NCBI GenBank assembly: GCA_036557885.1
Contig: DATBGS010000011.1
Span: 1 to 56,234, forward strand
Length of the DNA stretch: 56,234 bases
Reading direction: 5' to 3'
From: DATBGS01 sp036557885
GTDB lineage: Bacteria; Chloroflexota; Ktedonobacteria; Ktedonobacterales; DATBGS01
In this document: positions 47,838 through 56,173 of the stretch, in pieces
How the letters are laid out: every line of letters starts with the position of its first letter
How positions within the stretch are numbered: the stretch's first letter is position 1
The notes under the pieces: model-generated
Databases searched by the model: none
What the model was told of the DNA's origin: nothing
Seen by the model: only the letters and a program-made list of their open reading frames with translations
Position numbers and translations under genes: made by a program

Positions 47838-48800
47838 TTGAAGGTGACAAGCTGGCATGCTTATGAGCGCGCCCTCAGCGTCTCCGCCGAAGAGGTCGAA
47901 ATACAACTTCGTGGCTATGGGCCTGTCGCCTGGGCTGATTTTCTACTGAATCCCCGCCGCTTGCGTGGCAGCGACTTTTTGATGCGGTGGTCGCAAGGGC
48001 AATGGAGCGAACAGTGCTTAATCCAGGCTGTACGTGCAACAAATCTCTATTTCGCTTTACCCTATGGCCCCAGTGGGACAGCGCCAGATGATGTGAGGGC
48101 ATTTGAACTCTATTTCGAGCGATTAGAGGCGGCAGGACTCGGCCAACGCAAGCGCCCTGATCTGCTTATTTTCCGCAAATCTGATGAACCTGCTATCAGC
48201 CAAATTCTGGAGAGGCTTGGGGGGGTGCAAGAACTGCCTTTTGTTTCTGAAGGGCATCCCGATATGGTAAGCTTGCTTGCAAGTGCCGTTTTTGCTATTG
48301 AGTGCGAGAATAGCCTGTGGAAAGCCCGACAAATGCCAGATTACGACAGGAAATTGACGCCACAAAAAAGATTGGGCGGGAAGCCAGGATTAAAGAAGGG
48401 GGCAGTGCTTCCTACAGTGATTCTTAAAGAAGAAGACCGGCTACCATTAGCTCAATGGCAAGAGGAGCGCGGCGTAAAAATTCACATCTGGCACACTTTT
48501 TATGATCTGGCATTTGGGATAGCTTTTGATATAGCCCAGGAACTCATCACATCTGGAAAAATAGAGCCAACCATTCAAATATTTCAGGCGCCGGGAGGTG
48601 CCACTACCAAGAAGACCATCTACAAGATTTATCATCATTATGCCTATCCACTTGCAGAGACGGTAGAGGAGCCTAAACTAGAGGCTGCCTCCATTGTTGA
48701 TAAAAATGGGCATATCCTGCCTTACGTGAAGTTTACCGGGGGCACGTTGAAGTTGAGCTTAGAGGCTCTCCACACTCTTGCTAGTGCTTCCCAGCACTAA
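47838..48800 (+). CDS. Type II restriction endonuclease, probably AccI-like
   Basis: A 320-residue protein encoded just before an N6-adenine methyltransferase. It contains a PD-(D/E)XK-like core: KRPDLLIF (about 114-121) followed by AIECENSLWKA (about 153-163). GSDFLMRW and WHTFYDLAFGIAF are other distinctive segments. The arrangement and length suggest the AccI endonuclease family, which I name with caution. Start TTG 47838 with AAGGAAG 6 nt upstream; GTG 47844 is possible. Base composition is less GC-rich than the neighbours, pointing to transfer. The enzyme would cut unmodified DNA at the site protected by its partner. Confidence 0.75.
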   Translation: MKVTSWHAYERALSVSAEEVEIQLRGYGPVAWADFLLNPRRLRGSDFLMRWSQGQWSEQCLIQAVRATNLYFALPYGPSGTAPDDVRAFELYFERLEAAGLGQRKRPDLLIFRKSDEPAISQILERLGGVQELPFVSEGHPDMVSLLASAVFAIECENSLWKARQMPDYDRKLTPQKRLGGKPGLKKGAVLPTVILKEEDRLPLAQWQEERGVKIHIWHTFYDLAFGIAFDIAQELITSGKIEPTIQIFQAPGGATTKKTIYKIYHHYAYPLAETVEEPKLEAASIVDKNGHILPYVKFTGGTLKLSLEALHTLASASQH

Positions 48801-48826
48801 AAGCTCAAAGAAAGGCAACTCAATCT

Positions 48827-50356
48827 ATGCGCTCAATTCCTCCAAAACTACCAGCTACCGGCCCAGCGCGTGAAGCGCTGCGCGAAAAAGGCCAATTTTG
48901 GACTCCTGATTGGATAGCGCAGGCGATGGTTGGTTATGTGTTGCAGGGAGGGAGCGAGCATATCTTTGATCCTGCTGTTGGGGCAGGCGCTTTCTTCAAG
49001 GCTGCCAAGGAGATTGGGTGGCGGTCTGGCAAACGAGTTGAGCTACTTGGAACGGAGGTTGATCCGGCGGCGCTCCGGCAGGCTAAGCAGAATGGCCTGG
49101 TGCCAGGTGATCTTGCCCATGTGCAGATGAGAGACTTTGCGCTGGACCCTCCAGCCCGACAATTTCATGCTATTGTTGGGAATCCACCTTACATTCGGCA
49201 TCATCGCTTATCCGCAGAGATGAAGGCCCGACTCAGAACCTATGGCGCTCATCTAATTGGGGTTGCCCTTGATGGACGCGCCGGGTTGCATATCTATTTC
49301 TTGCTGCGGGCACTGCAATTGTTAGAGGAAGGTGGACGGCTTGCCTTCATTATGCCAGCCGATACCTGTGAGGGGATATTTGCGACGCCGCTGTGGGAAT
49401 GGATTACCAGACGATACCGGCTGGATGCTGTAGTGACGTTCAGCCCGGAAGCATCTCCCTTTCCACGGGTGGATACTAATCCTCTCATTCTTCTGCTGAG
49501 GAAGGCTGAGCCAGCGCCAGATTTTCTCTGGGTTCGCTGTGGGGTGGCACAGACGCTCCAATTGCAAGCCTGGATGCTTTCGGATTGCAGAGAGGCTCCA
49601 GGCGATGATTTACGTGTGTATCAGCGCTCCCTGCGGGAAGGACTGACCACCGGCCTTTCGCGCCATCCCGGTGATGGCCTTCCATCAGAAGTTGTTTTAT
49701 CTCACTTTGCCAAAATTATGCGCGGAATTGCTACTGGCGCAAATGATTTCTTTTTTCTTACCAGGGCGCAAGCAGCAGCGCTGGAAATACCCAATGATCT
49801 GCTTCGGCTGGCAGTGGGCCGCACTCGTGATGTGGAGAGCGATGAGATTACAGAACACACCATGCACAAGCTAGAGGCGGATGGCCGTCCTACGCTGTTG
49901 TTGTCTCTGGATGGCCGTCGCCTGGATGATTTTCCGACCAGGGTGCGTGAGTATCTTGTGCGTGGCGAACGACAGGGATTGCCTGCAAAGCCGCTCATTT
50001 CACAGCGGCGCCCCTGGTATAAGATGGAGGTCCGGGCAGCACCGCCATTCTTGTTTGCCTATCTTGGGCGGCGCAACGCCCGTTTTATCCGCAATGCTGC
50101 TGGCGTTCTGCCCTTGACCGGATTTCTCTGCGTCTATCCCTTGCAAAACGATCCTGTTTTGCTGGAAAAGCTCTGGCGGGTGCTCAATCATCCTGATACC
50201 ATTGCGAATCTCGCCCTCGTGGGGAAGTCGTATGGTGCGGGTGCTATTAAAGTTGAGCCACGCGCCTTGGAACAGCTACCCCTCCCTGCTTCCGCACTCG
50301 CAGCAGCAGGGCTGCAACCTTCCATTCAATACGAGCAGGCGTCACTGTTTTTATAA
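48827..50356 (+). CDS. DNA N6-adenine methyltransferase of a type II R-M system
   Basis: A 509-residue methyltransferase. Motif I is DPAVGAGAFFKAA (about 46-58), acidic TEVDPAAL follows, motif IV is NPPYIRHH (about 119-126), and the C-terminal half is a TaqI/Eco57I-like target-recognition region (VGKSYGAGAIKVEPRALEQLPLP). NPPY marks adenine-N6 specificity. It lies 26 bp after the endonuclease, same strand, same lower GC content. It protects host DNA from the partner nuclease. The sequence GGGCTGCAACCTTCC at its 3' end recurs 64 bp downstream, after the stop. Confidence 0.9.
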   Translation: MRSIPPKLPATGPAREALREKGQFWTPDWIAQAMVGYVLQGGSEHIFDPAVGAGAFFKAAKEIGWRSGKRVELLGTEVDPAALRQAKQNGLVPGDLAHVQMRDFALDPPARQFHAIVGNPPYIRHHRLSAEMKARLRTYGAHLIGVALDGRAGLHIYFLLRALQLLEEGGRLAFIMPADTCEGIFATPLWEWITRRYRLDAVVTFSPEASPFPRVDTNPLILLLRKAEPAPDFLWVRCGVAQTLQLQAWMLSDCREAPGDDLRVYQRSLREGLTTGLSRHPGDGLPSEVVLSHFAKIMRGIATGANDFFFLTRAQAAALEIPNDLLRLAVGRTRDVESDEITEHTMHKLEADGRPTLLLSLDGRRLDDFPTRVREYLVRGERQGLPAKPLISQRRPWYKMEVRAAPPFLFAYLGRRNARFIRNAAGVLPLTGFLCVYPLQNDPVLLEKLWRVLNHPDTIANLALVGKSYGAGAIKVEPRALEQLPLPASALAAAGLQPSIQYEQASLFL

Positions 50357-50415
50357 TGGTGTCTGTCAGCCGGGGCTGCAACCTTCCCTGTCCCCACTCA
50401 ATTCATGACAATTTT

Positions 50416-50465
50416 ACCAGAACCGGCGCCTCGCGCGAGATACGCGCGGGCGCGCCCCGGATGTA
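50416..50465. repeat. 50-bp copy of the heptose kinase gene (right copy)
   Basis: 48/50 identity with 47486-47535, in direct orientation. It is followed at once by the tail of the decayed REC-SnoaL gene. Confidence 0.95.
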
Positions 50466-50469
50466 AACA

Positions 50470-51001
50470 TCAAAAGGCGCCTTCGATCTGGGCGATGCGT
50501 CCTCCATCGAAACGGAAGTGCTGCGACCCGGCCAGGTGATGCACCACGCCTGCTCGATCTTCCCAGCGCGACATGTAGCGTACTGCTACGCCCACTGGAC
50601 GCCTGAAGACCTGTACCTCCTCAAAGGTATAGTCCGGCAATGCAGAGAAGCGTTGTTCCATGAGGGCACGATAGGTCAGCAACCCACTGGGAAATCCGAC
50701 GAGCGCCACAGCCGGGGCCGAGAGTGGCCGGACCACTAACTCAGGCGTACAGAAGCGTGCCGCCCGATTCCAGTCGCGGGCATTCAAGGCGGCAAAGAAC
50801 TGCTCGATGATGAAGGTCTGGCGGACATGCTTCCGTTTGGGATGCAGTTCGAGTTGTATCGCGCTCAGCAAGTCGTCCAGGCAGGGACTCTGTGGAGGTG
50901 ACGGCGTACCCTTCCCCTTCCAAGGCCACCTGGACTCCGAAGAGAATATCTGGATCATCTTCCACCAGCAGCAGTCGCGCTGGTGCGGTTGCCTGGCTCA
51001 T
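50470..51001 (-). pseudogene. Decayed REC-SnoaL response regulator
   Basis: Starts like an intact gene: GAGGGGAG before ATG 51001, then ARLLLVEDDPDILFGVQVALEGEGYAV, a receiver-domain opening with the acidic pair. After about 45 codons the reading frame breaks. The remaining product lies in another frame as a SnoaL-like domain (RQTFIIEQFFAALNARDWNRA, PELVVRPLSAP, FEEVQVFRRPVGVAVRYMSRW, HFRFDGGRIAQIEG). Comparison with the intact gene at 52807 shows that about 80 codons of the receiver, including the phosphorylated Asp and the Lys, are missing. The SnoaL part alone could still be made from an internal start. Confidence 0.85.
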
Positions 51002-51090
51002 ACCGCTGCTCCCCTCTAGAAGACTGAAGAGGCAAAAGATTGCTCACCTTGACAGTCTAGCAGGCCCGTCAAGAGATGTATTGCAACGGT

Positions 51091-51118
51091 GAGTTGCCTC
51101 TGTTGGTCTAGGCAACTC
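51091..51118. terminator. Hairpin at a gene end
   Basis: GAGTTGCC (51091-51098) pairs with GGCAACTC (51111-51118) at the 3' end of the minus-strand gene at 51108. No T-tract. Confidence 0.5.
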
Positions 51119-51584
51119 GCCAGGGATCACGCAGGTGGCGGCCAGGGGGTCTGGGTCGCTCAATGGAGAAGAGGGGAGCATCGGTAATAGTTGTTCGGTC
51201 TTCCCCAACTTCATAAATTGCGCCATCGCTTATGGCATCTGGGAGGACCAAAGCCACAGAGATCTTGAGGGACAGGGGTTGCATGGTCTGGAAGCAAAAC
51301 AGCAGTTCTCGCGCCGTCCATATCTCGCTTCCGCTCGCCAGGAGATACCCGTAGCCTAAGCGGGCAACGGATTCCAGGCTGGCTTGCAGCGTGAGTGGAG
51401 CGTGAACAGGCAGCACTTTCTCTATATCTGCACGAAGGCCGCTTACAGACGCTTGAAGAGTTATGAGCTGCGCCTGGTTCTCTACAAGCTTTTGGTGGAG
51501 CCGCTGTCGGTGAAGCAGCAGTTGGCTGATCCCTGCCATCTGAGCCGCTATCTCTTGTTGGCAGCAGAATTCAGGAGACACCAT
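51108..51584 (-). CDS. Hypothetical coiled-coil protein
   Basis: A 158-residue protein, not recognised. It opens with a helical, probably coiled-coil stretch of 60 residues (ISQLLLHRQRLHQKLVENQA), then a segment ESVARLGYGYLLASGSEIW and FQTMQPLSLKISVALVLPD, perhaps a small beta domain. AAGGAGGATACA immediately upstream of ATG 51584 is the best ribosome binding site in this region. It lies upstream of the decayed REC-SnoaL gene on the same strand (106-bp gap). Confidence 0.65.
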   Translation of the reverse strand: MVSPEFCCQQEIAAQMAGISQLLLHRQRLHQKLVENQAQLITLQASVSGLRADIEKVLPVHAPLTLQASLESVARLGYGYLLASGSEIWTARELLFCFQTMQPLSLKISVALVLPDAISDGAIYEVGEDRTTITDAPLFSIERPRPPGRHLRDPWRVA

Positions 51585-51811
51585 TGTATCCTCCTTTTTT
51601 GGCAAGGGGAAGCTTTCGCTGAGGTGCGCCGCCAGAGTGGGTACATGCCTGCCCAAGAGGGAGCAGAGGGCAGGTACGCCCCCTGACACTCAAGGGAGCT
51701 ATGATTCCAGCGGACTAGCAGCAAGTCTTATGCCAACTTGCATGTCAATGGAGACCTATCTGGCCTCACCAACCAGTTTTGGCCCTGACCAATTTCGGCA
51801 TGGCCCCGCTG

Positions 51812-52420
51812 CTATCCCCTCGCGTTGCGCTCTCGCTGAAGCCTTGCTATGAGAAGCCTTGCCATGATTGGATTGGTAAGCAAGAGCAGGTGGTAGCAGT
51901 GTTGCCACTCGACCCAGAGCCGCTCGGCCTGGGCCAGCACCATTGCCCGCGCTTCTCTGGCTGTCCAGCGCTTCTTGCAGACGCCGTACACCTGACCCAG
52001 ACGGCGCATGGCGGAGAGGAGCAGTTCCCGATGCAGGTGCGGGTTGGTTTTTCTTAAAGGCGCGGAGAGCATGATGCAGAGTAAGTCTTCTGCTTCTTTG
52101 CGCAGATAGCCCTCCAGGTCGCTGCGAGAGGCGGTCTGAAGGCTGTCGAGGTCGTAGCGCAGGCTGGCTCTGTTGACAAGGGGACTTTGATCGCCAAGGT
52201 AGAAGGGCGGCAGGTGGCACGCGCGCAGGGAGACGGCGAGCGCCACAAGATACCTGGAGAGGCGAGCGAGCAGAGCGAGGGGCAGCACGCCGAGGGGGAA
52301 GTCGGTCCAGCCGCGCTCGAAGAAGGTGAGGCGCTGTTTGCTGGTGCGTGGGAGCTGGTAGTACCAGGGCCTGGCGGTAATGGGGACTCTGGACGGATGC
52401 AGCAAAGTCGGGGGAACCAT
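51812..52420 (-). CDS. Hypothetical helical protein
   Basis: A 202-residue protein without a recognised family. It has one moderately hydrophobic stretch (FPLGVLPLALLARLSRYLVALAVSL, about 40-65) and many Leu/Arg-rich helices (LRKEAEDLLCIMLSAPLRK; RKTNPHLHRELLLSAMRRLG; RLWVEWQHCYHLLLLTN). Start ATG 52420 with GGAGG about 8 nt upstream; ATG 52483 is possible. A near-consensus promoter at 52696-52724 on this strand gives a leader of about 270 nt, and overlapping frames make the start uncertain. Confidence 0.55.
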   Translation of the reverse strand: MVPPTLLHPSRVPITARPWYYQLPRTSKQRLTFFERGWTDFPLGVLPLALLARLSRYLVALAVSLRACHLPPFYLGDQSPLVNRASLRYDLDSLQTASRSDLEGYLRKEAEDLLCIMLSAPLRKTNPHLHRELLLSAMRRLGQVYGVCKKRWTAREARAMVLAQAERLWVEWQHCYHLLLLTNPIMARLLIARLQRERNARG

Positions 52421-52806
52421 GAGAAGACCTCCAGAAGAGACGGCGCCAGAGCGCCGAAGATGCGAAGCCAGCCACTTCTGCAAGCTGGGCCGCTCGTATA
52501 GCGAGCAGCAACACGGCCACCCCCAGGCAACGCCAGATGGGTTGCGCTTCAGGAGGGTGGCCGGTAGAGTGGGTGGTCTGGAAGATGCTTCCTATAATCC
52601 TCTGGCCTTGGCTCCTGGTAAACGCAGGTTCTGAGGTAAATGGCGCACCCATACGTTTAGTGTGGGCGCGTTGTGCCGTGCACTTCTTGCGAACAAGTAT
52701 ACACAAAACGAGCGTAGATGTCAAGAGGCGTAATGTGTCAATTTAAGCTCTATATTTCCGTAAAGCGAGCAGATGAGATGGGTTTGTAGTGTGTCAGGGG
52801 GTAAGG
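52421..52806. other. Divergent intergenic region
   Basis: 386 bp between the hypothetical gene and the REC-SnoaL gene. The minus-strand promoter is clear. For the plus strand only TATATT (about 52751) stands out as a -10, with TGTCAA elements upstream. Minus-strand frames running through the leader (including part of a 322-residue frame) look compositionally unlike a protein, so I call no gene. Confidence 0.5.
52696..52724 (-). promoter_or_regulatory. Near-consensus promoter (minus strand)
   Basis: Read on the minus strand: TTGACA (52719-52724), 17-bp spacer, TATACT (52696-52701). Confidence 0.85.
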
Positions 52807-53601
52807 ATGATCAACCGTTCTCTTTCTTCAGCGCGTTTGCTTATTGTGGAACGGGATGCCGGGGTCAAGTATCTCCTCGCTGATCTTTTACAACAAGAAG
52901 GCTATTTTATCTCCCAGGCGTCTTCTCTTGCTGAAGCGCAAGCGCTCCTCGAAGAACAAACCTATCACCTCGTGCTGAGCGACCTGTTCAGCGCTACCAC
53001 TGAAGATCGCTTTGTATTTGTTGAGCACTTGCGTGCCGCTGCCTTCCCTACTCCGGTGGGCTTGATTACCGGGTGGCATGTGGCGGAGGAAGAAATCAGC
53101 AAACGTGGCTTTGCCTTGCTGGTGCGCAAGCCATTTGATCTGACGGCCTTCTTCTCCTCGATTGCCGCGTATCTGAATGTGCCGTTGAGTCCAGAGGAGG
53201 CGCGCCAGGGGCAGGTGGTGCAGGCGTTGTTGAACGCGGGGGCAGCCAAAGACTGGAAAGTCGTGGCTTCCCTCTGTACAGAGGAGGTCTCGTTTTTTCT
53301 GCCCGGTAATACGTCCCTCTCTGGAACGGTCAGCGGGATGGAGGCTTTTTGCGACTATCTTGACGGGGCATTGCGCTATTTTCCTGGCCTGCGCAATGAG
53401 GAGGTGGTGATCTATCACCGCCCCTATGGCATCGCCGCCCGCTATTGTATGCGCTGGCACGGACTCGATGGGCGCCCGCAGCAGATGGTGTCTTCGCTCT
53501 TGCTGGAGTTTACAGGCGAGCGCATCAGCCGCATTGGGGCCAGGACGAATGACGCGCGCCTGGCTGCTGTGGTGGAGCAGGCTGAGCAGTCGTATCTGTA
53601 A
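52807..53601 (+). CDS. REC-SnoaL response regulator
   Basis: A 264-residue protein joining a receiver domain to a SnoaL/NTF2-like domain. REC (about 8-125): RLLIVERDAG (acidic pair as Glu-Arg-Asp), phospho-acceptor Asp in HLVLSDLFSA, Thr in GLITGW and Lys in LLVRKPF, so the phosphorylation site is complete. The SnoaL-like domain (about 140-250): VVQALLNAGAAKDWKVVASLC, EEVVIYHRPYGIAARYCMRW, LLLEFTGERISRIG. No DNA-binding, GGDEF or HATPase output is present. SnoaL domains bind or convert small hydrophobic molecules, so the output may be ligand binding. No cognate kinase is adjacent. Start ATG 52807 follows AGGGGGTAAGG. Confidence 0.85.
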   Translation: MINRSLSSARLLIVERDAGVKYLLADLLQQEGYFISQASSLAEAQALLEEQTYHLVLSDLFSATTEDRFVFVEHLRAAAFPTPVGLITGWHVAEEEISKRGFALLVRKPFDLTAFFSSIAAYLNVPLSPEEARQGQVVQALLNAGAAKDWKVVASLCTEEVSFFLPGNTSLSGTVSGMEAFCDYLDGALRYFPGLRNEEVVIYHRPYGIAARYCMRWHGLDGRPQQMVSSLLLEFTGERISRIGARTNDARLAAVVEQAEQSYL

Positions 53602-53617
53602 ACGGGTCGCACTGCTC

Positions 53618-53642
53618 GTAGCCCCGCCGACCCTGGCGGGCT
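53618..53642 (+). repeat. GTAG-REP (family E)
   Basis: GTAG, CCCCGCC, GACCCT, GGCGGGC, then TATTTTGATTATTTC. Placed between convergent genes with a T-rich tail, it can also work as a terminator. Confidence 0.85.
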
Positions 53643-53649
53643 ATTTTGA

Positions 53650-54459
53650 TTATTTCTGGCGGAAGCGCTGCATCCAGACCAGCGCGCCCATTGGGAAGAG
53701 GACGCGCATGCGCCAGGCGCGTTGGGGCTGGAGCATCAGGCGGAAGGTCCATTCCAGCCCGGCGCGCTGCATCCAGCGCGGGGCGCGGCGGATGCGTCCG
53801 GCCAGAAAGTTGAAGGTTCCGCCCAGGCCAAGGGCGACGCCGACCCCGGCGTCGCCCAGGGCTGCGGCGTGCTGGCGAATCCACAGGTCTTGCCGGGGCG
53901 CGCCATAGGCGACGGCCAGCACGTGGGGGCGGGCGGCGCGAATGAGGTCCAGAATATGCTCTGCTTCCTCTGGCGCGGGCGAGCCAGCGTAACATCCGGC
54001 AATCTGGAGGCCGGGGGCGCGCGCTTGCAGGATGCGCGCGGTTTCTTCGGCCACGCCGGGCGCCGCGCCCAGCAGAAACAGACGATAGCCGCGCGCGGCG
54101 CAGCGTTCGGCCAGCAGCGGGAAAAGATCGGCGCCCGTGACGCGCTCTGGAAAGGGGTGCTTGAGGATGCGCGACGCCCAGACGATGCCCATGCCATCGG
54201 CCACGACAATTGCCGCATTGTTGATCGTCTCGCGGAATGGAGCATTGTGCCGCGCTTCCCAGACAAATTCGGGGTTGACGGTGACGACCTGCGCGGCTGG
54301 TCCGCCGTAGTGCTGGTGCTGCTCAACCAGGCGTTCGATATAAGCGAGCGCGCCGCGCATATCTATGTTGTCTGCGCGCACGCCTAGAATCATCAGGGGT
54401 TGTGGGGCGGGCGGCAGGGTAGGCACGTTATGAGAGGCAGAGGGTGGCGAGGTGTTCAT
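53650..54459 (-). CDS. tagA: WecG/TagA/CpsF family glycosyltransferase
   Basis: A 269-residue GT26 enzyme that adds an N-acetylhexosamine (such as ManNAc) to a lipid-linked sugar in surface-polymer synthesis, acting at the inner membrane face. Landmarks: VVTVNPEFVWEARHN, NNAAIVVADGMGIVWASRILK, RVTGADLFPLLAERC, LFLLGAAPGVAEETARIL, VAYGAPRQDLWI and GVGGTF-like GLGGTFNFLAGRI. The C-terminal LEWTFRLMLQPQRAWRM is the membrane-contact tail of the family. It fits a monoderm wall-polymer pathway, as do MurJ and the heptose genes. GAGAGGAG lies about 11 nt before ATG 54459. Confidence 0.9.
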   Translation of the reverse strand: MNTSPPSASHNVPTLPPAPQPLMILGVRADNIDMRGALAYIERLVEQHQHYGGPAAQVVTVNPEFVWEARHNAPFRETINNAAIVVADGMGIVWASRILKHPFPERVTGADLFPLLAERCAARGYRLFLLGAAPGVAEETARILQARAPGLQIAGCYAGSPAPEEAEHILDLIRAARPHVLAVAYGAPRQDLWIRQHAAALGDAGVGVALGLGGTFNFLAGRIRRAPRWMQRAGLEWTFRLMLQPQRAWRMRVLFPMGALVWMQRFRQK

Positions 54460-54670
54460 GGCGCAGACGGCTCCTCTCTTTCCAGGTTTTGCTCAAACTA
54501 TAGCATATGGGCCGCGCTGTGCCACGCCAGCCCGCCCAGAAAGGCTATTGGGAGCCAGGTGGCATCTCTTTACAAGCGGCGTAAAATGTGAGCAGGTTCA
54601 CAGCGTTACGCGCCAGAACCCGGCAGAATAGGAGAGGCGCGTTGTTTGCAGTTCAAGGAGGCAGCAAACT

Positions 54671-55981
54671 ATGACTTTCGATTCATCTCAGCAAGGCGAT
54701 ACTCAGGATTCCTCGGTGTCTTCGTCTTCGGTAGCCGCCCCCACTGGCGGCGCGCAGGGGCGCGGCGGTTTTCGCGCGTTGTTTGCAAGCCTGGGGCGCG
54801 GCGGCCAGGTGTGCGTGATTGCGGGCGCGTTGATCACGGTGTCTTTTTTCTTGCACTGGTTTGATGCCGGGTTGAGTTGCCAGGGCGCGGCGTGCCCAAG
54901 TGATTTTAACTCGCTCAAAGAGGCCCTGGCGCTGGGAGGCTCTGGCTTCTTGCTGGCGGGCAGCGGCGTTTCTTCGCTCAGCCTGGACCAGCAGATCAGC
55001 GCGCCGCCGGAGGTCTTTCGGTTTTTCTGGCTGTGGGCGGTGCTGCTGGCGGGCCTGGCGCTGCTGGCGCTGCCGCCGCTGATGGCGTTGGGCGCGCTCA
55101 GCGTGAAAAGAGGGCGCGCGCTCGTGATCTGGGCGACGGCGGGAGCGCTCTTTCTGGAGTTGTTCTACCTTTCGGCTTCTGGCGCGGCGTTCCCTCTTTT
55201 GCAAAGCGTGTTTGGCCTGGTCAACCAGTTCGCCTATTTCTATCAGAATCCAGCCACCTATGATTATCACGCCGGGGCTGGCTTTGGCTTCTGGGTGGCG
55301 TTCGTGGCGACGTGCGCGGCGGGGCTGGTGGCGCTTTTCTGGCTGATGCGCGCCGGATTCCACCTGGCTTCATTCTGGAAGGCGCTCCCGGCGTCCGGCC
55401 AGGTCGCGCTGGGCGCGGGCGCGGCAATGCTGGTGTTGTTCTTCCTGCCCTGGGCTTCGGCGCCGGGGCTGGATGGTGTGTTTGTGCTGAGCAGCAAGGG
55501 TATCACGCTTTCTCATCCGGCTCTGTATTCGGGCTGGGGCGCGGCCATTACCGGGCTGCACGGCCCCATCCTCTTGAACCAGGATAACTCCCGGCTGGAT
55601 ATGGCGCCGTCCCAGGCGGGGTATCTGTGGCTGGTGCTGCTGAGTGGGCTGGTGCTGCTTGTCTGTGCGCGCGTGCTGCGGAGCGGGCGCATTGGTACCC
55701 GTTCCGGTTTGTTTGTGACTATTGCGTGCTCGGTGGTGAGCCTGGTGGCTGAGGGCGTGTTTCTGGTGCAGGTGTTTGGCCTTCAGAGCACCGCGAAGCA
55801 GATTTTTCAGCATGCTGGCGCTCCTCCGGTGGCTGGCGCGGTCTATGGCCTCTCCTGGGGCTTCTGGCTGGCTGGCACGGTGAGCATTGTGGCGCTGGCC
55901 TACAGCGCTGCGCAACTGCGCCAGTCTCGGCAGGTGCCGCCGCGTGTGACACAAACGAGCGCGGACAGTACCGGGGTCTAG
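54671..55981 (+). CDS. Polytopic membrane protein of unknown function
   Basis: A 436-residue protein. After a Ser/Gln-rich soluble leader (about 40 residues) there are about seven to nine hydrophobic helices, including VCVIAGALITVSFFLHWF, RFFWLWAVLLAGLALLALPPLMAL, VALGAGAAMLVLFFLPW and WLVLLSGLVLLVCARVL. The repeated pattern G-x-L-x-x-x-x-F-F-L-x-W plus a loop suggests an internal duplication. No catalytic motif. AAGGAGG lies 9 nt before ATG 54671. A similar Gln/Pro-rich leader begins the next gene. Confidence 0.75.
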   Translation: MTFDSSQQGDTQDSSVSSSSVAAPTGGAQGRGGFRALFASLGRGGQVCVIAGALITVSFFLHWFDAGLSCQGAACPSDFNSLKEALALGGSGFLLAGSGVSSLSLDQQISAPPEVFRFFWLWAVLLAGLALLALPPLMALGALSVKRGRALVIWATAGALFLELFYLSASGAAFPLLQSVFGLVNQFAYFYQNPATYDYHAGAGFGFWVAFVATCAAGLVALFWLMRAGFHLASFWKALPASGQVALGAGAAMLVLFFLPWASAPGLDGVFVLSSKGITLSHPALYSGWGAAITGLHGPILLNQDNSRLDMAPSQAGYLWLVLLSGLVLLVCARVLRSGRIGTRSGLFVTIACSVVSLVAEGVFLVQVFGLQSTAKQIFQHAGAPPVAGAVYGLSWGFWLAGTVSIVALAYSAAQLRQSRQVPPRVTQTSADSTGV

Positions 55982-56173
55982 CGAACGGACAAGATGGCGC
56001 CCCGATGCAGCAGAGAGGTAGCGTTTTCTTCGTTGCTGTGTTATGATGCTGTCAGACACCAGAGGGACGTCTACCCTCTTGCAGGAATCATTACTATCCA
56101 GAACAGCGTGTGTTGGCTCGCCAACCATTCGATGCTGCGCAACCACCTGATCTTTTATCTAAAGGAGAACACG

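Noticed and set aside
47486..50465. Simple insertion of the R-M cassette with target duplication
   Set aside because: The sequence following the right copy is not the rest of the heptose kinase gene, so one-step target duplication cannot explain the layout.
51756..52724. 322-residue minus-strand frame around the unknown helical gene
   Set aside because: Low-complexity Arg/Pro/Ser composition over most of its length; the frame at 51812-52420 reads as a more plausible protein. The first part remains uncertain.
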